Shown: one piece after another, positions 1-7,015 of the stretch
How positions within the stretch are numbered: the stretch's first letter is position 1
How the letters are laid out: each line of letters opens with the position of its first letter
NCBI GenBank assembly: GCA_902787415.1
Contig: CADAGG010000031.1
Coordinates: 1 to 11,285 of the forward strand
Source: a methanogenic archaeon
GTDB taxonomy: Archaea; Thermoplasmatota; Thermoplasmata; Methanomassiliicoccales; Methanomethylophilaceae
DNA: 11,285 nt
Direction of reading: 5' to 3'
The notes under the pieces: model-generated
The model's database searches: none
What the model was told of the DNA's origin: nothing
What the model saw: only the letters and a program-made list of their open reading frames with translations
Program-made: the position numbers and the translations under genes

Positions 1-1608
1 ATGGCGGGAGGAACCATCAGGAAGAACGCCATCGCCAAGTTCGGACCCACCTCGCAGGGTGCCCTGGACGAGGCCGCACAGGCGGTCAGGAAGGCCAGCG
101 AGGCCCTGGAGACCGTACGCGGAATGCTCAGGGACAAGCGCGACGCCATCCGCGCCGCCGACGACGAGATGAGGAGGATCGCCGGATCCGACAGCGCGTC
201 CAGGGACAAGCTGGCCGCCGCCAAGGCGAACTTCGAGCAGACCAAGAGGAACCTCAAGACCGCGGAGGACGCCCTGGCCAAGGCAGTCAAGGAGCTGGAG
301 AACGCCAAGGCGGATCTGGCCCGGAAGGCCGCCGCCGCCCAGACCACCGCTGCCGACCTGGAGAAGCTCAGGAACGACCGTACCGCCGCCCGCGACCGCC
401 TGGCCGTCATCGCCCCCGCAGACCTGCAGGAGCGCATCCAGGCCGTGAGGGACAAGGTGTTCCAGTGCAGCCAGACCGTCAACGACCTGTCCTCCCAGAT
501 CGGCGGAGTGAACGCCGAACTCTCGGGACTTGACAAACAGAAGGAGGCCTACGACCTGCAGGTCGCCGAGGTCGACCGCAAAATCGCTCAGCAGACCGCG
601 GCCATCGCCGCCAACGAGAAGAACATCGGCGAGCTCACCATCGCCCTCGAGGCGCTCAGGAAGATCGAGTCCGAGATGGAATCCGGCCTCGAGGACCTGA
701 AGGTCCAGAAGGACGCCCTCATCGAGAAGCGCTACGCGCTCGACGCCTCCATCCAGAAGGTACAGAACAACATCGAGAACAAGGAGGGCGTCATCGCCTC
801 CCAGGAAGCTCAGCTCATCATCATCAGGCAGAACATCCAGCAGCTCGAGGCGGAGGTCGCCGCGATCCAGATCGAGGTCCCGACCCCCATCCCCTCCGAG
901 GAGTCGCTCAAGCGCACCATCCGCAGCTGCGAGGACAAGATCGAGTCCCTCGGCGCCGTCAACCTGCGCGCCATCGACGACTACGACCTCCGCAAGAAGG
1001 AATACGACACCATGCTCGAGCAGATCAAGACGCTCAACAAGCAGATCGCAGAGCTGGACAAGCTCACCGAGGACCTCACATCGAAGAAGAAAGGCCTCTT
1101 CATGGAGTCCTACGACGCTGTCAACGAGAATTTCAAGCAGATCTACGCCCAGCTGTCCGGCGGAGGAGAGGGATACATGGCCCTCGAGAACCCCGACGAT
1201 CCGTTCAGCGGAGGATTGCAGATCAACGCCAAACCCAGGAACGGCAAGATGCTGAGGCTGGAGGCTCTCTCCGGAGGAGAGAAGTCCCTCACCGCCCTGT
1301 CGTTCATCTTCGCCATCCAGGAGTACCAGCCCTCCCCGTTCTACGTACTGGACGAGGTCGACATGTTCCTGGACGCGGCGAACTCCGAGCTCGTGGCCAA
1401 GAGGGTCAAGGAGAGCTCGGCCAAAGCACAGTTCATACAGGTGTCCCTGAGGAAGGTCACGCTCACGCTGGCCGACCACCTGATCGGGGTCACCAGACCG
1501 CCCAGCGGAATCAGCAAGGTAATCATGCAGCCCGACCTCGAGGAGGTTTCCAAGTTCGAGGAGGAAGCGCTCAAACGCCAGAAAGCGTCAGAAGACATTG
1601 AGGGATGA
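1..1608 (+). CDS. smc: Chromosome segregation protein SMC, C-terminal half (5' end outside window)
   Basis: This is the C-terminal half of the SMC ATPase, which with ScpA and ScpB compacts and helps segregate the chromosome. The first visible residues, MAGGTIRK, match the conserved segment just after the SMC hinge, so the in-frame ATG at base 1 is most likely internal and the true start lies upstream. Residues about 10-355 form a long Ala/Lys/Glu/Gln-rich coiled-coil arm. The stretch SLGAVNLRAIDDYD (about 313-326) is the typical SMC lead-in to the head. The ABC signature LSGGEK is at 423-428 and Walker B VLDEVD at 449-454, with E452 as the presumed catalytic glutamate; the D-loop region follows. 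Walker A lies in the missing N-terminal half. The stop overlaps the next gene's start (ATGA), so translation is probably coupled to scpA. The family assignment is very secure. Confidence 0.97.
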   Translation: MAGGTIRKNAIAKFGPTSQGALDEAAQAVRKASEALETVRGMLRDKRDAIRAADDEMRRIAGSDSASRDKLAAAKANFEQTKRNLKTAEDALAKAVKELENAKADLARKAAAAQTTAADLEKLRNDRTAARDRLAVIAPADLQERIQAVRDKVFQCSQTVNDLSSQIGGVNAELSGLDKQKEAYDLQVAEVDRKIAQQTAAIAANEKNIGELTIALEALRKIESEMESGLEDLKVQKDALIEKRYALDASIQKVQNNIENKEGVIASQEAQLIIIRQNIQQLEAEVAAIQIEVPTPIPSEESLKRTIRSCEDKIESLGAVNLRAIDDYDLRKKEYDTMLEQIKTLNKQIAELDKLTEDLTSKKKGLFMESYDAVNENFKQIYAQLSGGGEGYMALENPDDPFSGGLQINAKPRNGKMLRLEALSGGEKSLTALSFIFAIQEYQPSPFYVLDEVDMFLDAANSELVAKRVKESSAKAQFIQVSLRKVTLTLADHLIGVTRPPSGISKVIMQPDLEEVSKFEEEALKRQKASEDIEG

Positions 1609-2462
1609 AAATGGATGCAAATGCACAGATGGAATTGATGGAGCAGCACCTGCTGTTCCACAAGGCTATGGCGGAGGACGAGGAGTCCTTCAAGAGGATA
1701 AACGGGTACCTCGAGGTGCTCCATGAGGAGAACACCGGGGAGCAGCTCTCCGACAGCGTGGACGAGTCCATAAGGTCGGTCTTCAGCCTCGTGCTGGAGA
1801 AAGGCATGGACCCCTGGGCCATCAACCTGGAGGAGTTCGCCAGGCTCTACTCCGAGAAGGTGTCCTCCAACCGCTTCGACATGCTGGTCGCGGGCAGGCT
1901 GCTGCTCATGGCCTGGAAGATCCTCAACCTGCAGTCCCAGGAGACCCGCCTGACCGCCGAGCCTCCCGCAGAGGAGGAGGTCGTCGACCTCGGAGACTTC
2001 GAGTTCGAGGACGAGGACGCCATGATCGTGCCCGACGTGCCCATCAGCAGGACCTACGCCCGCTGCGAGCTCCGCTCGGTCACCATGCTCGACCTCCTGG
2101 ATGCCTTCGAGGAGGCCAAACACGAGGCCGAGATCTACGAGGCCAGGCAGGCCACCAAGGACAAGCTCAAGGCCAAGGTCCCCCTCAAATTCGACAACAA
2201 GGCCCACAAGGAGGACGACGAGACCGTCGTCGAGATGGTCTACCAGAGGATCTACGCCATGGGAATGGACCCCATGCCCATCACCGAGTTCTACTCCGAC
2301 ATCAAAGAGGAGAACATCAGCGTATTCGTATCCGTGCTCCACCTCGTCAGGGACGGAAAGCTGGACGTGTTCCAGGAGACCCTCCCCTACGGCGAGATCA
2401 TGGTCCAGATCAAACTCCCGGAGGCCACCGTGCCCCTGGAGACCATGGCGGCGGTGAACTGA
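1605..2462 (+). CDS. scpA: Segregation and condensation protein A (kleisin)
   Basis: ScpA is the kleisin that bridges the two SMC heads and recruits ScpB. The 285-residue protein has the family's N-terminal block at about 67-112, including DPWAINLEEFARLY and then VAGRLLLMAWKILNLQS. An acidic, low-complexity linker follows (about 119-143). The C-terminal winged helix is at about 207-270 and contains VSVLHLVRDGKLDVFQET, typical of the part that contacts the SMC head. The first ATG overlaps the smc stop by four bases. A second in-frame ATG at 1611 is an equally good start, because the Shine-Dalgarno-like GAGGG at 1600-1604 sits 6 nt before it and directly abuts the first ATG. The difference is only two residues. 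It is the middle gene of the smc-scpA-scpB operon, with a 1-nt gap to scpB. Confidence 0.95.
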   Translation: MKMDANAQMELMEQHLLFHKAMAEDEESFKRINGYLEVLHEENTGEQLSDSVDESIRSVFSLVLEKGMDPWAINLEEFARLYSEKVSSNRFDMLVAGRLLLMAWKILNLQSQETRLTAEPPAEEEVVDLGDFEFEDEDAMIVPDVPISRTYARCELRSVTMLDLLDAFEEAKHEAEIYEARQATKDKLKAKVPLKFDNKAHKEDDETVVEMVYQRIYAMGMDPMPITEFYSDIKEENISVFVSVLHLVRDGKLDVFQETLPYGEIMVQIKLPEATVPLETMAAVN

Positions 2463-2463
2463 G

Positions 2464-2976
2464 TTGGAAGACAAGACGATGGTCGAAGCGGCGCTCTTTG
2501 CCGCCACCGAATCCCTCAGGGTGGCCGACATCGTCAGTCGCACCGGCCTCGACGAAGCCTCCGTCAGATACGCCCTGAAGGACCTGAAGATGGAGTACGA
2601 CATGCGCGACTCCGCCATTATCATCTCCGATGCCGGCGGAGAGTACCGCATGGTGCTCCGTCCCGACTGCAAGAAGTTCACCGGCCTCTTCGCCAGGCCC
2701 GACATGCCTGCCGGCGTGATGCGCACCCTCAGCACCATCGCCTACAACCAGCCGGTCATGCAGTCCAAGCTGGTGGCGGTCCGCGGCCCCCGCGCCTACG
2801 ACGACGTCCACACCCTGGTCGATATGGGCCTGGTGCACGCGCGCCCCGTCGGTCAGAGCAAGGAGCTCACCACCACCCCCAAGTTCTCGGAGCAGTTCGG
2901 TGTCGGCAGCACCAAGAAGGCCGACATCAAGAAATGGATCGAGGAGCAGGCCAAGGCTCAGAAGGATCAGTCCTGA
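2464..2976 (+). CDS. scpB: Segregation and condensation protein B (KITE subunit)
   Basis: ScpB is a tandem winged-helix protein that dimerises on the central linker of ScpA in the SMC complex. The 170-residue product has a first winged helix at about 4-66 (VEAALFAATESLRVADIVSR) and a second at about 84-146. The second contains the family hallmark TLSTIAYNQPVMQ (88-100), then VRGPRAYDDVHTLVDMGLV and the LTTTPKFSEQFGV ending typical of ScpB. The C-terminus is a short Lys/Gln-rich tail. The start is TTG at 2464, one base after the scpA stop. GGTGA at 2453-2457, inside the end of scpA, gives a Shine-Dalgarno match about 6-7 nt upstream, and no ATG is near the conserved N-terminus. The length is a little under that of bacterial ScpB. 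It is the last gene of the operon. Confidence 0.94.
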   Translation: MEDKTMVEAALFAATESLRVADIVSRTGLDEASVRYALKDLKMEYDMRDSAIIISDAGGEYRMVLRPDCKKFTGLFARPDMPAGVMRTLSTIAYNQPVMQSKLVAVRGPRAYDDVHTLVDMGLVHARPVGQSKELTTTPKFSEQFGVGSTKKADIKKWIEEQAKAQKDQS

Positions 2977-2985
2977 TACTTTTTT
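2966..2985 (+). terminator. T-run terminator at the end of smc-scpA-scpB
   Basis: A run of six T (2980-2985) lies directly after the scpB stop codon. It is preceded by a very small inverted repeat (ATCAG / CTGAT, 2966-2977) that overlaps the stop. Oligo-T tracts alone can terminate archaeal RNA polymerase, so the T-run is the main evidence. The hairpin is weak. Confidence 0.55.
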
Positions 2986-2993
2986 CCTATGGG

Positions 2994-3004
2994 AAAGTAT
3001 ATCC
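2994..3004 (+). promoter_or_regulatory. Likely TATA box for glmM
   Basis: AAAGTATATCC lies in the short AT-rich gap between scpB and glmM and resembles an archaeal TATA box with a purine-rich upstream (BRE-like) edge. Transcription would start about 25 nt downstream, near 3026, giving a leader of about 39 nt. A second AT-rich site (GATTTAAGG, 3049-3055) is too close to the ATG to serve as the TATA box. Confidence 0.45.
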
Positions 3005-3015
3005 ATTATCGAGCG

Positions 3016-3048
3016 ATAGCTCATGCTATAGAACCTGGCCTGACCAGG
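3016..3048 (+). other. Two short hairpins in the glmM leader
   Basis: Two small perfect inverted repeats lie in tandem before glmM: ATAGC-tcat-GCTAT (3016-3029) and CCTGG-cctga-CCAGG (3034-3048). The second falls inside the predicted leader, ending 16 nt before the ATG. The ribosome-binding site AAGGCGAT (3053-3060) is left outside it. Five-base-pair stems are easily found by chance, so a regulatory role is only possible. Confidence 0.3.
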
Positions 3049-3064
3049 ATTTAAGGCGATTCAA

Positions 3065-4414
3065 ATGACCAAGATGTTCGGAACGAACGGTGTCCGCGGA
3101 GTAGTCAACCAGGACATGAACGTACAGAAGGCTCTCCAGATCGGAAAAGCGATCGGCGCGGTTACCCCCGGCGTCACGGCTATCGCCACCGATACCCGCT
3201 ATACCTGCGATATGCTCAAGATGGCGGTGTCCGCCGGACTCATGTCCGTCGGCTGCGACGTCATCGACCTGGGATCCCTCCCCACTCCCGCCCTCCAGTA
3301 CTATGTGAGGACCCACAGCGTGGTCGGAGGAGTCATGATCACCGCCTCCCACAACCCTCCCCAGTTCAACGGCATCAAGGTCATCGCCAACGACGGTACC
3401 GAGGCGTCCCCCCAGCAGGAGGAGGCCATTGAGGCGAAGTACGACGAGGAGATCGCCCCCGTCAGCTGGAAGGACACCGGACACACCAGCAGGTACGTCG
3501 GGGCCGCCGACGACTATGTGGACGCGATCGTCTCCAAGCTCGATGTGGAAGCCATCCGCGAGGCCAATCTCACCGTGGTCCTCGACTGTACCAACGGTGC
3601 CGCCTTCTACACCTCGCCCCTGCTCCTCAGGAAACTGGGCGTGAGGGCCATCACACTCAACGGAAACCCCCAGGGAGAGTTCCCCGGACACCCCAGCGAA
3701 CCCACCGAGGACAACCTGCAGGACCTCATCAAGATGGTCAAGGCCACCGGTGCCTCCCTCGGAATCGCCCACGACGGCGACGCCGACAGGTGCGTGTTCG
3801 TCGACGGCGAAGGAAACTACGTCCCCGGCGACAAGACCCTCGCCATCCTCGCCCGCTCCATTGTCAAGGAGAACGGCGGGGGCATCGTGGTGACCCCTGT
3901 CGCCACTTCTTCCGTCATCGACGAGACCGTGAGCTCCGTCGGCGGAAAGGTCGTCCGTACCGCGGTCGGATCCCCCAAGGTCGCCCGCAGGATGATCGAC
4001 GACGGAGGCATCTTCGGAGGAGAGGAGAACGGAGGGCTCATCTTCGCCGACCACCAGTTCTGCAGGGACGGAGGGATGGCGATCGGAAGGATGCTCGAGA
4101 GCATCATCAAGATCGGCCCGCTCAAGGAGCAGGTCGATTCGCTGGTCCCCTTCTACACCGTCAAGAAGAAGCTCGTGTGCCCCGATGACCTGAAGGAGTC
4201 CGTCCTCAACTTCCTCGACGAGAACACCGCCAACATCAGGAAGGACACCACCGACGGTCTGAAGCTCATCTTCACCAACGGATGGGTGCTCGCCAGGGCC
4301 TCGGGAACCGAGCCCATCTTCAGGGTCTACGCCGAGTCCAGGGACAAGGCCGTGGCCGAGGAGCTCGCTTCCAAGTACGAGGCCATGGTGGACGAGTACC
4401 TGAGTTCCTTCTGA
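3065..4414 (+). CDS. glmM: Phosphoglucosamine mutase, archaeal GlmM type (alpha-D-phosphohexomutase family)
   Basis: This cytoplasmic enzyme interconverts glucosamine-6-phosphate and glucosamine-1-phosphate on the way to UDP-N-acetylglucosamine, a precursor of archaeal surface glycans. The 449 residues match the usual length and show all four family sites in order. These are the catalytic phosphoserine loop TASHNP (93-98, S95), the metal loop DGDADR (237-242), the sugar-binding loop GGEENGG (318-324) and the phosphate-binding loop ASGTEP (412-417). The N-terminus MTKMFGTNGVRG is typical of GlmM. The GEENGG loop is the form usual in archaeal GlmM-like proteins, so phosphomannomutase or phosphoglucomutase activity cannot be excluded from sequence alone. 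The ATG at 3065 has AAGGCGAT 4 nt upstream. The gene stands alone between the condensin operon and a convergent unit, and ends at a strong palindromic terminator. Confidence 0.92.
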   Translation: MTKMFGTNGVRGVVNQDMNVQKALQIGKAIGAVTPGVTAIATDTRYTCDMLKMAVSAGLMSVGCDVIDLGSLPTPALQYYVRTHSVVGGVMITASHNPPQFNGIKVIANDGTEASPQQEEAIEAKYDEEIAPVSWKDTGHTSRYVGAADDYVDAIVSKLDVEAIREANLTVVLDCTNGAAFYTSPLLLRKLGVRAITLNGNPQGEFPGHPSEPTEDNLQDLIKMVKATGASLGIAHDGDADRCVFVDGEGNYVPGDKTLAILARSIVKENGGGIVVTPVATSSVIDETVSSVGGKVVRTAVGSPKVARRMIDDGGIFGGEENGGLIFADHQFCRDGGMAIGRMLESIIKIGPLKEQVDSLVPFYTVKKKLVCPDDLKESVLNFLDENTANIRKDTTDGLKLIFTNGWVLARASGTEPIFRVYAESRDKAVAEELASKYEAMVDEYLSSF

Positions 4415-4432
4415 ACAATATCAAAACTCATT

Positions 4433-4463
4433 CCCTGGCACATGTGCCAGGGGTATCATTTTT
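4433..4463. terminator. Perfect 20-bp palindrome, probable bidirectional terminator
   Basis: CCCTGGCACATGTGCCAGGG (4433-4452) is a perfect palindrome centred between the convergent genes glmM and the agmatinase gene. Reading plus, it is followed by TTTTT (4459-4463). Reading minus, it is followed by a TTTT within AATGAGTTTTG. It can form a stem of about 8 bp with a 4-nt loop in RNA from either strand. It sits 18 nt after glmM and 14 nt after the agmatinase stop. Confidence 0.75.
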
Positions 4464-4466
4464 GCC

Positions 4467-5330
4467 TCACTGCCTGAGGTTCTTTCCGAGGACGGCGAGC
4501 GCTTCGTTGATGAGTCTCGCACCGAGAATCGCCGTGATCCCGGAGTGGTCCGCAGGGGGACAGATCTCCATCACGTCGAATCCGGCGAGACGGTCGCCGA
4601 CCATGTTGATGGCCTTCTTCACCTGGATGGGAAGCAGACCGAAGGGTTCGGGGGTTCCGGTACCGGGAGCGTATGCGGGGTCGATTCCGTCGATGTCGAT
4701 GGACAGGTATACCTTGTCCGCCTTGAGCCCGTCAAGGGCCTTCTTGACACCCCATTCGATGCCGTGTTCGAAAATGTCGAATGCGGTGACGTGGGGGACG
4801 ACATCGTCCCTCTCGAGTTCCTCCCTGCCGATGGCGCGGACGCCTACGGCGCAGACGTTGTCGAGGCCGTGGACCTCCGCCGCGCGCCTGGTGACGCAGG
4901 CGTGGCTGTTGGGGGTGCCCATGTACTCGTCCCTGGAATCCAGGTGTGCGTCGATGGTCATCAGGGCGATGGACCTCTCCTTGAAGCTCTGGATGACCGG
5001 GATGGTTCCCGAATGCTCCCCGCCGATGACGATGGGGAACTTACCGTCGCGGATGGTGGGACCGACCGCGAACTTGACCTCCTCGAGCATATCCTCGGGA
5101 AGTATGAAATCGTCGCAGTTCCCGTAATCGCAGACCACAGGCTGGACCTGGTCCAGTCCGTGTTCGAAGTGGAACTCCTCAAAATTGTAAGATGCCTGCC
5201 TGACAGCGGTCGGGGCCTCGCGGGCCCCGGCCTTGAAGCTGGCAGTGTGGTCGTAGGGGACACCGAATATAACCGCATCCGCGTCGCTGTACTCCGCGTC
5301 TGCGTCAGCATAGGTGACCCCGTACGCCAT
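4467..5330 (-). CDS. speB: Agmatinase-family ureohydrolase (SpeB-like)
   Basis: The protein belongs to the arginase/agmatinase family of di-manganese hydrolases. The likely reaction is agmatine to putrescine plus urea. All six metal ligands are visible: H106 in GGEHS, D127/H129/D131 in DAHLD, and D212/D214 in SIDIDGID. H143 (NSHAC) and E255 (DVMEI) occupy the family's substrate-side positions, the latter matching the guanidinium-binding glutamate. The 287-residue length is normal. The signature SIDIDGIDPAYAPGTGTPEPFG resembles agmatinase rather than arginase. The ATG at 5330 follows the aIF5A stop by 9 nt, with TGAGGATC upstream as ribosome-binding site, so the two are almost surely one operon. 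Because aIF5A carries a polyamine-derived hypusine, the neighbour suggests a role in supplying that modification. In haloarchaea an agmatinase-like protein has been proposed to act on agmatine-modified aIF5A, so the true substrate may not be free agmatine. Confidence 0.9.
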   Translation of the reverse strand: MAYGVTYADADAEYSDADAVIFGVPYDHTASFKAGAREAPTAVRQASYNFEEFHFEHGLDQVQPVVCDYGNCDDFILPEDMLEEVKFAVGPTIRDGKFPIVIGGEHSGTIPVIQSFKERSIALMTIDAHLDSRDEYMGTPNSHACVTRRAAEVHGLDNVCAVGVRAIGREELERDDVVPHVTAFDIFEHGIEWGVKKALDGLKADKVYLSIDIDGIDPAYAPGTGTPEPFGLLPIQVKKAINMVGDRLAGFDVMEICPPADHSGITAILGARLINEALAVLGKNLRQ

Positions 5331-5339
5331 TTTTGATCC

Positions 5340-5729
5340 TCACATCAGTTTCATTCTGTCCATCGCGACGAGATACATGACCTCGGCACCGTCCGCCAGG
5401 ACGCTCTCGTGGTCATCGTTGATGGGCATGGTAAAGGTCTCGAAGGTCTCAAGATCCATGATCTGTACCTCGTTGTTGCCCTCGTCGATGGAGATGACCT
5501 GTCCCTTCCTCTTGTCGATGATGGGGACCTGGACCTTTGCGCTGACGGGTGCGTTGATGGATTTCTTAGCACCGGTGAAAATGTCGGTGGCTTCGATGGA
5601 AGCCTTTGCGGATCCGTGCTTTCCGGGTTTGGAGGTAGTGATCGAGATGATCTTGCAAGGTGAATCGTCGATGTTCACGTACCTTCCGATTTTGAGCTCC
5701 CTGAGCTCCTTCATTTCCCACTCTGCCAT
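5340..5729 (-). CDS. eif5A: Translation factor aIF5A (hypusine-containing)
   Basis: aIF5A is the archaeal counterpart of eIF5A and bacterial EF-P, and helps ribosomes pass difficult sequences such as polyproline. The 129-residue protein has the expected two small beta-barrel domains. The N-terminal SH3-like domain (about 1-70) carries the modification loop TTSKPGKHGSAK (31-42), in which K37 is the lysine converted to deoxyhypusine or hypusine. The C-terminal OB domain runs from about 71 to 129 (PIIDKRKGQVISID onwards). The start at 5729 has AGAAGGTATC a few bases upstream as ribosome-binding site. It is first in a two-gene unit with the agmatinase-like gene. The predicted TATA box about 125 nt upstream implies an unusually long leader for an archaeal gene. 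The deoxyhypusine synthase gene is not in this window. Confidence 0.97.
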   Translation of the reverse strand: MAEWEMKELRELKIGRYVNIDDSPCKIISITTSKPGKHGSAKASIEATDIFTGAKKSINAPVSAKVQVPIIDKRKGQVISIDEGNNEVQIMDLETFETFTMPINDDHESVLADGAEVMYLVAMDRMKLM

Positions 5730-5848
5730 TTTGATACCTTCTTTTTATGTTGAAAGCCTGCGCTCAGAATATCCGTTTGTTCCTTTCCCTGTCGTACTGG
5801 GGCTGTGAAAACGACATCTGGCGCATCTTATCGTTTACTATAATCGCA

Positions 5849-5865
5849 CGTTAAATATATAGGTT
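5849..5865 (-). promoter_or_regulatory. Likely promoter (TATA box) of aIF5A-agmatinase unit
   Basis: On the minus strand the sequence reads AACCTATATATTTAACG, the best TATA-like element in the 178-nt gap between nop5 and aIF5A. A start about 25 nt downstream, near 5831, would give a leader of roughly 100 nt. The gap otherwise shows no gene and no clear terminator for nop5, so some read-through from the upstream five-gene unit is possible. Confidence 0.5.
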
Positions 5866-5907
5866 AAGGTAAGTCGCGCGCGTGCTGGATAAGATAGTTA
5901 TCGGGCA

Positions 5908-7014
5908 TCAGTTGCGCTTCGGACCGCCGCGGTGGCCCCTGCCGCGGCCTTTGGGCCCCTTGCCCTTGCCTGCCGGCTTCTCCTTCTTCTTGGGAGGATC
6001 TGGGTATCTGCGTTTGATGTCCGCGATGCGGGCCTTCAGCTCCTCGCAGAGCCTGTCCCCGCAGAATTCGCCCTTGTACTGGTCGACCTTGGCGGCGATG
6101 AGCACCTTTCCGGCCAGCGCCCTGGCGATGTTACCCCTCTGCCAATAGGGTGCCTTTCTGAGGTCTGGGTATTGGTAGATTACACCGTGCTTGGGAGGGT
6201 TCTTGCCGGAGCGAAGATGCCTGAACATGGCCTTCTCCGCACCCAGCAGCTGGATGGTCGAGGAGGGCAGCGAGGCCAGCCTCTCGAGTCCGCCCGAGAG
6301 GGAGATGAGCCTTGCGGACAGGGGTCCGCCCAGGAGCGCGCACATGTTGGGGCAGATCTGCTCCACCAGGTCGGTGATGTACTCCTCGGTGCTCTTGCGG
6401 TCCTCGTAGGTCCTGTAGAGGGAGTCGGCGAGGTTCTGCACCGCGTATATGTCGTCGGGATCGAAATCGGAACCCATGGACTGCAGGTCGAGGGCCAGCT
6501 CGTCGATGATGCCCTGCCTGTCGCCGTGCCTGGCGATGAGCAGTGCGTACCTGTCGTCCTTGGCCAGGTCGGCCAGTTCGGGGAAGTGCATGCCGTACCA
6601 TTCGTGGAGCCTCTCGCTGAGGAGGTTGGACACCTCGATGAGGTCGTCCAGGTACCTGATGGCCTGCACCAGGTTCTTGTCCCTGGCGATGGGCTCGGAG
6701 GTCCTGAGCTTGCCTAGGTTCAGCATCACCTCGTGCATGAACGCATCGTCGTAACCGAAGTCCTGGGGCCTGATGAAGGACGAGTCGTACATCTCGGGCT
6801 TGCCGAGCTCGGACTGCCTCCTGTCGCCCACGGCGAGCTTCTGACGCCCATGTGCCAGCTCCTTCTCCTCGGGGAGGATGCCACCCTTCTGGATCTCCGC
6901 CAGCTTCTCTGCGGTCCGCACGGGGTCCATGGGCATCAGGCGCTTGTCCATGATGCGGTTCGACTTGTCGTCTACCAGGAACACACCGAACCATTTCGTG
7001 ATGAGTATGGCCAT
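5908..7014 (-). CDS. nop5: C/D box RNP scaffold protein Nop5 (Nop56/58 homologue)
   Basis: Nop5 is the core scaffold of the archaeal box C/D RNP, which uses guide RNAs to direct 2'-O-methylation of rRNA and tRNA. It bridges L7Ae-bound guide RNA and the methyltransferase fibrillarin. The 368-residue protein has an N-terminal fibrillarin-binding domain (about 1-105), coiled-coil helices (about 105-215) and the Nop domain (about 137-310). Landmarks are LHEWYGMHFPEL (136-147), CPNMCALLGGPLSARLI (221-237), GAEKAMFRHL (258-267), PKHGVIYQ (274-281) and RGNIARALAGK (293-303). The tail (341-368) is rich in Lys, Gly and Arg, with GRGRGHRGG. The start lies one base after the aldolase stop, with GGAG about 10 nt upstream. 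It is the last gene of the five-gene unit. Fibrillarin, often its direct operon partner in archaea, is not adjacent on either side. Confidence 0.96.
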   Translation of the reverse strand: MAILITKWFGVFLVDDKSNRIMDKRLMPMDPVRTAEKLAEIQKGGILPEEKELAHGRQKLAVGDRRQSELGKPEMYDSSFIRPQDFGYDDAFMHEVMLNLGKLRTSEPIARDKNLVQAIRYLDDLIEVSNLLSERLHEWYGMHFPELADLAKDDRYALLIARHGDRQGIIDELALDLQSMGSDFDPDDIYAVQNLADSLYRTYEDRKSTEEYITDLVEQICPNMCALLGGPLSARLISLSGGLERLASLPSSTIQLLGAEKAMFRHLRSGKNPPKHGVIYQYPDLRKAPYWQRGNIARALAGKVLIAAKVDQYKGEFCGDRLCEELKARIADIKRRYPDPPKKKEKPAGKGKGPKGRGRGHRGGPKRN

Positions 7015-7015
7015 G

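Noticed and set aside
1341..2738. Long open frame on the minus strand across smc, scpA and scpB
   Set aside because: It is antisense to three clearly conserved genes, has a Val/Leu/Gly/His-rich composition typical of GC-rich reverse frames, and shows no recognisable motif.
3026..4054. Long minus-strand open frame opposite glmM
   Set aside because: It lies wholly opposite a conserved enzyme and has biased Gly/Asp/Val/His composition without motifs; a GC-driven shadow.
4467..5330. Loss of the substrate-binding glutamate in the agmatinase-like protein (DHSGITA where E. coli SpeB has DQSEITA)
   Set aside because: The guanidinium-binding glutamate of E. coli SpeB lies in the preceding VVEVAP block; the matching E255 in DVMEI is intact here.
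5730..5907. Box C/D guide RNA in the gap after nop5
   Set aside because: A CTGA occurs, but no convincing C box (RUGAUGA) at proper spacing was found on either strand.
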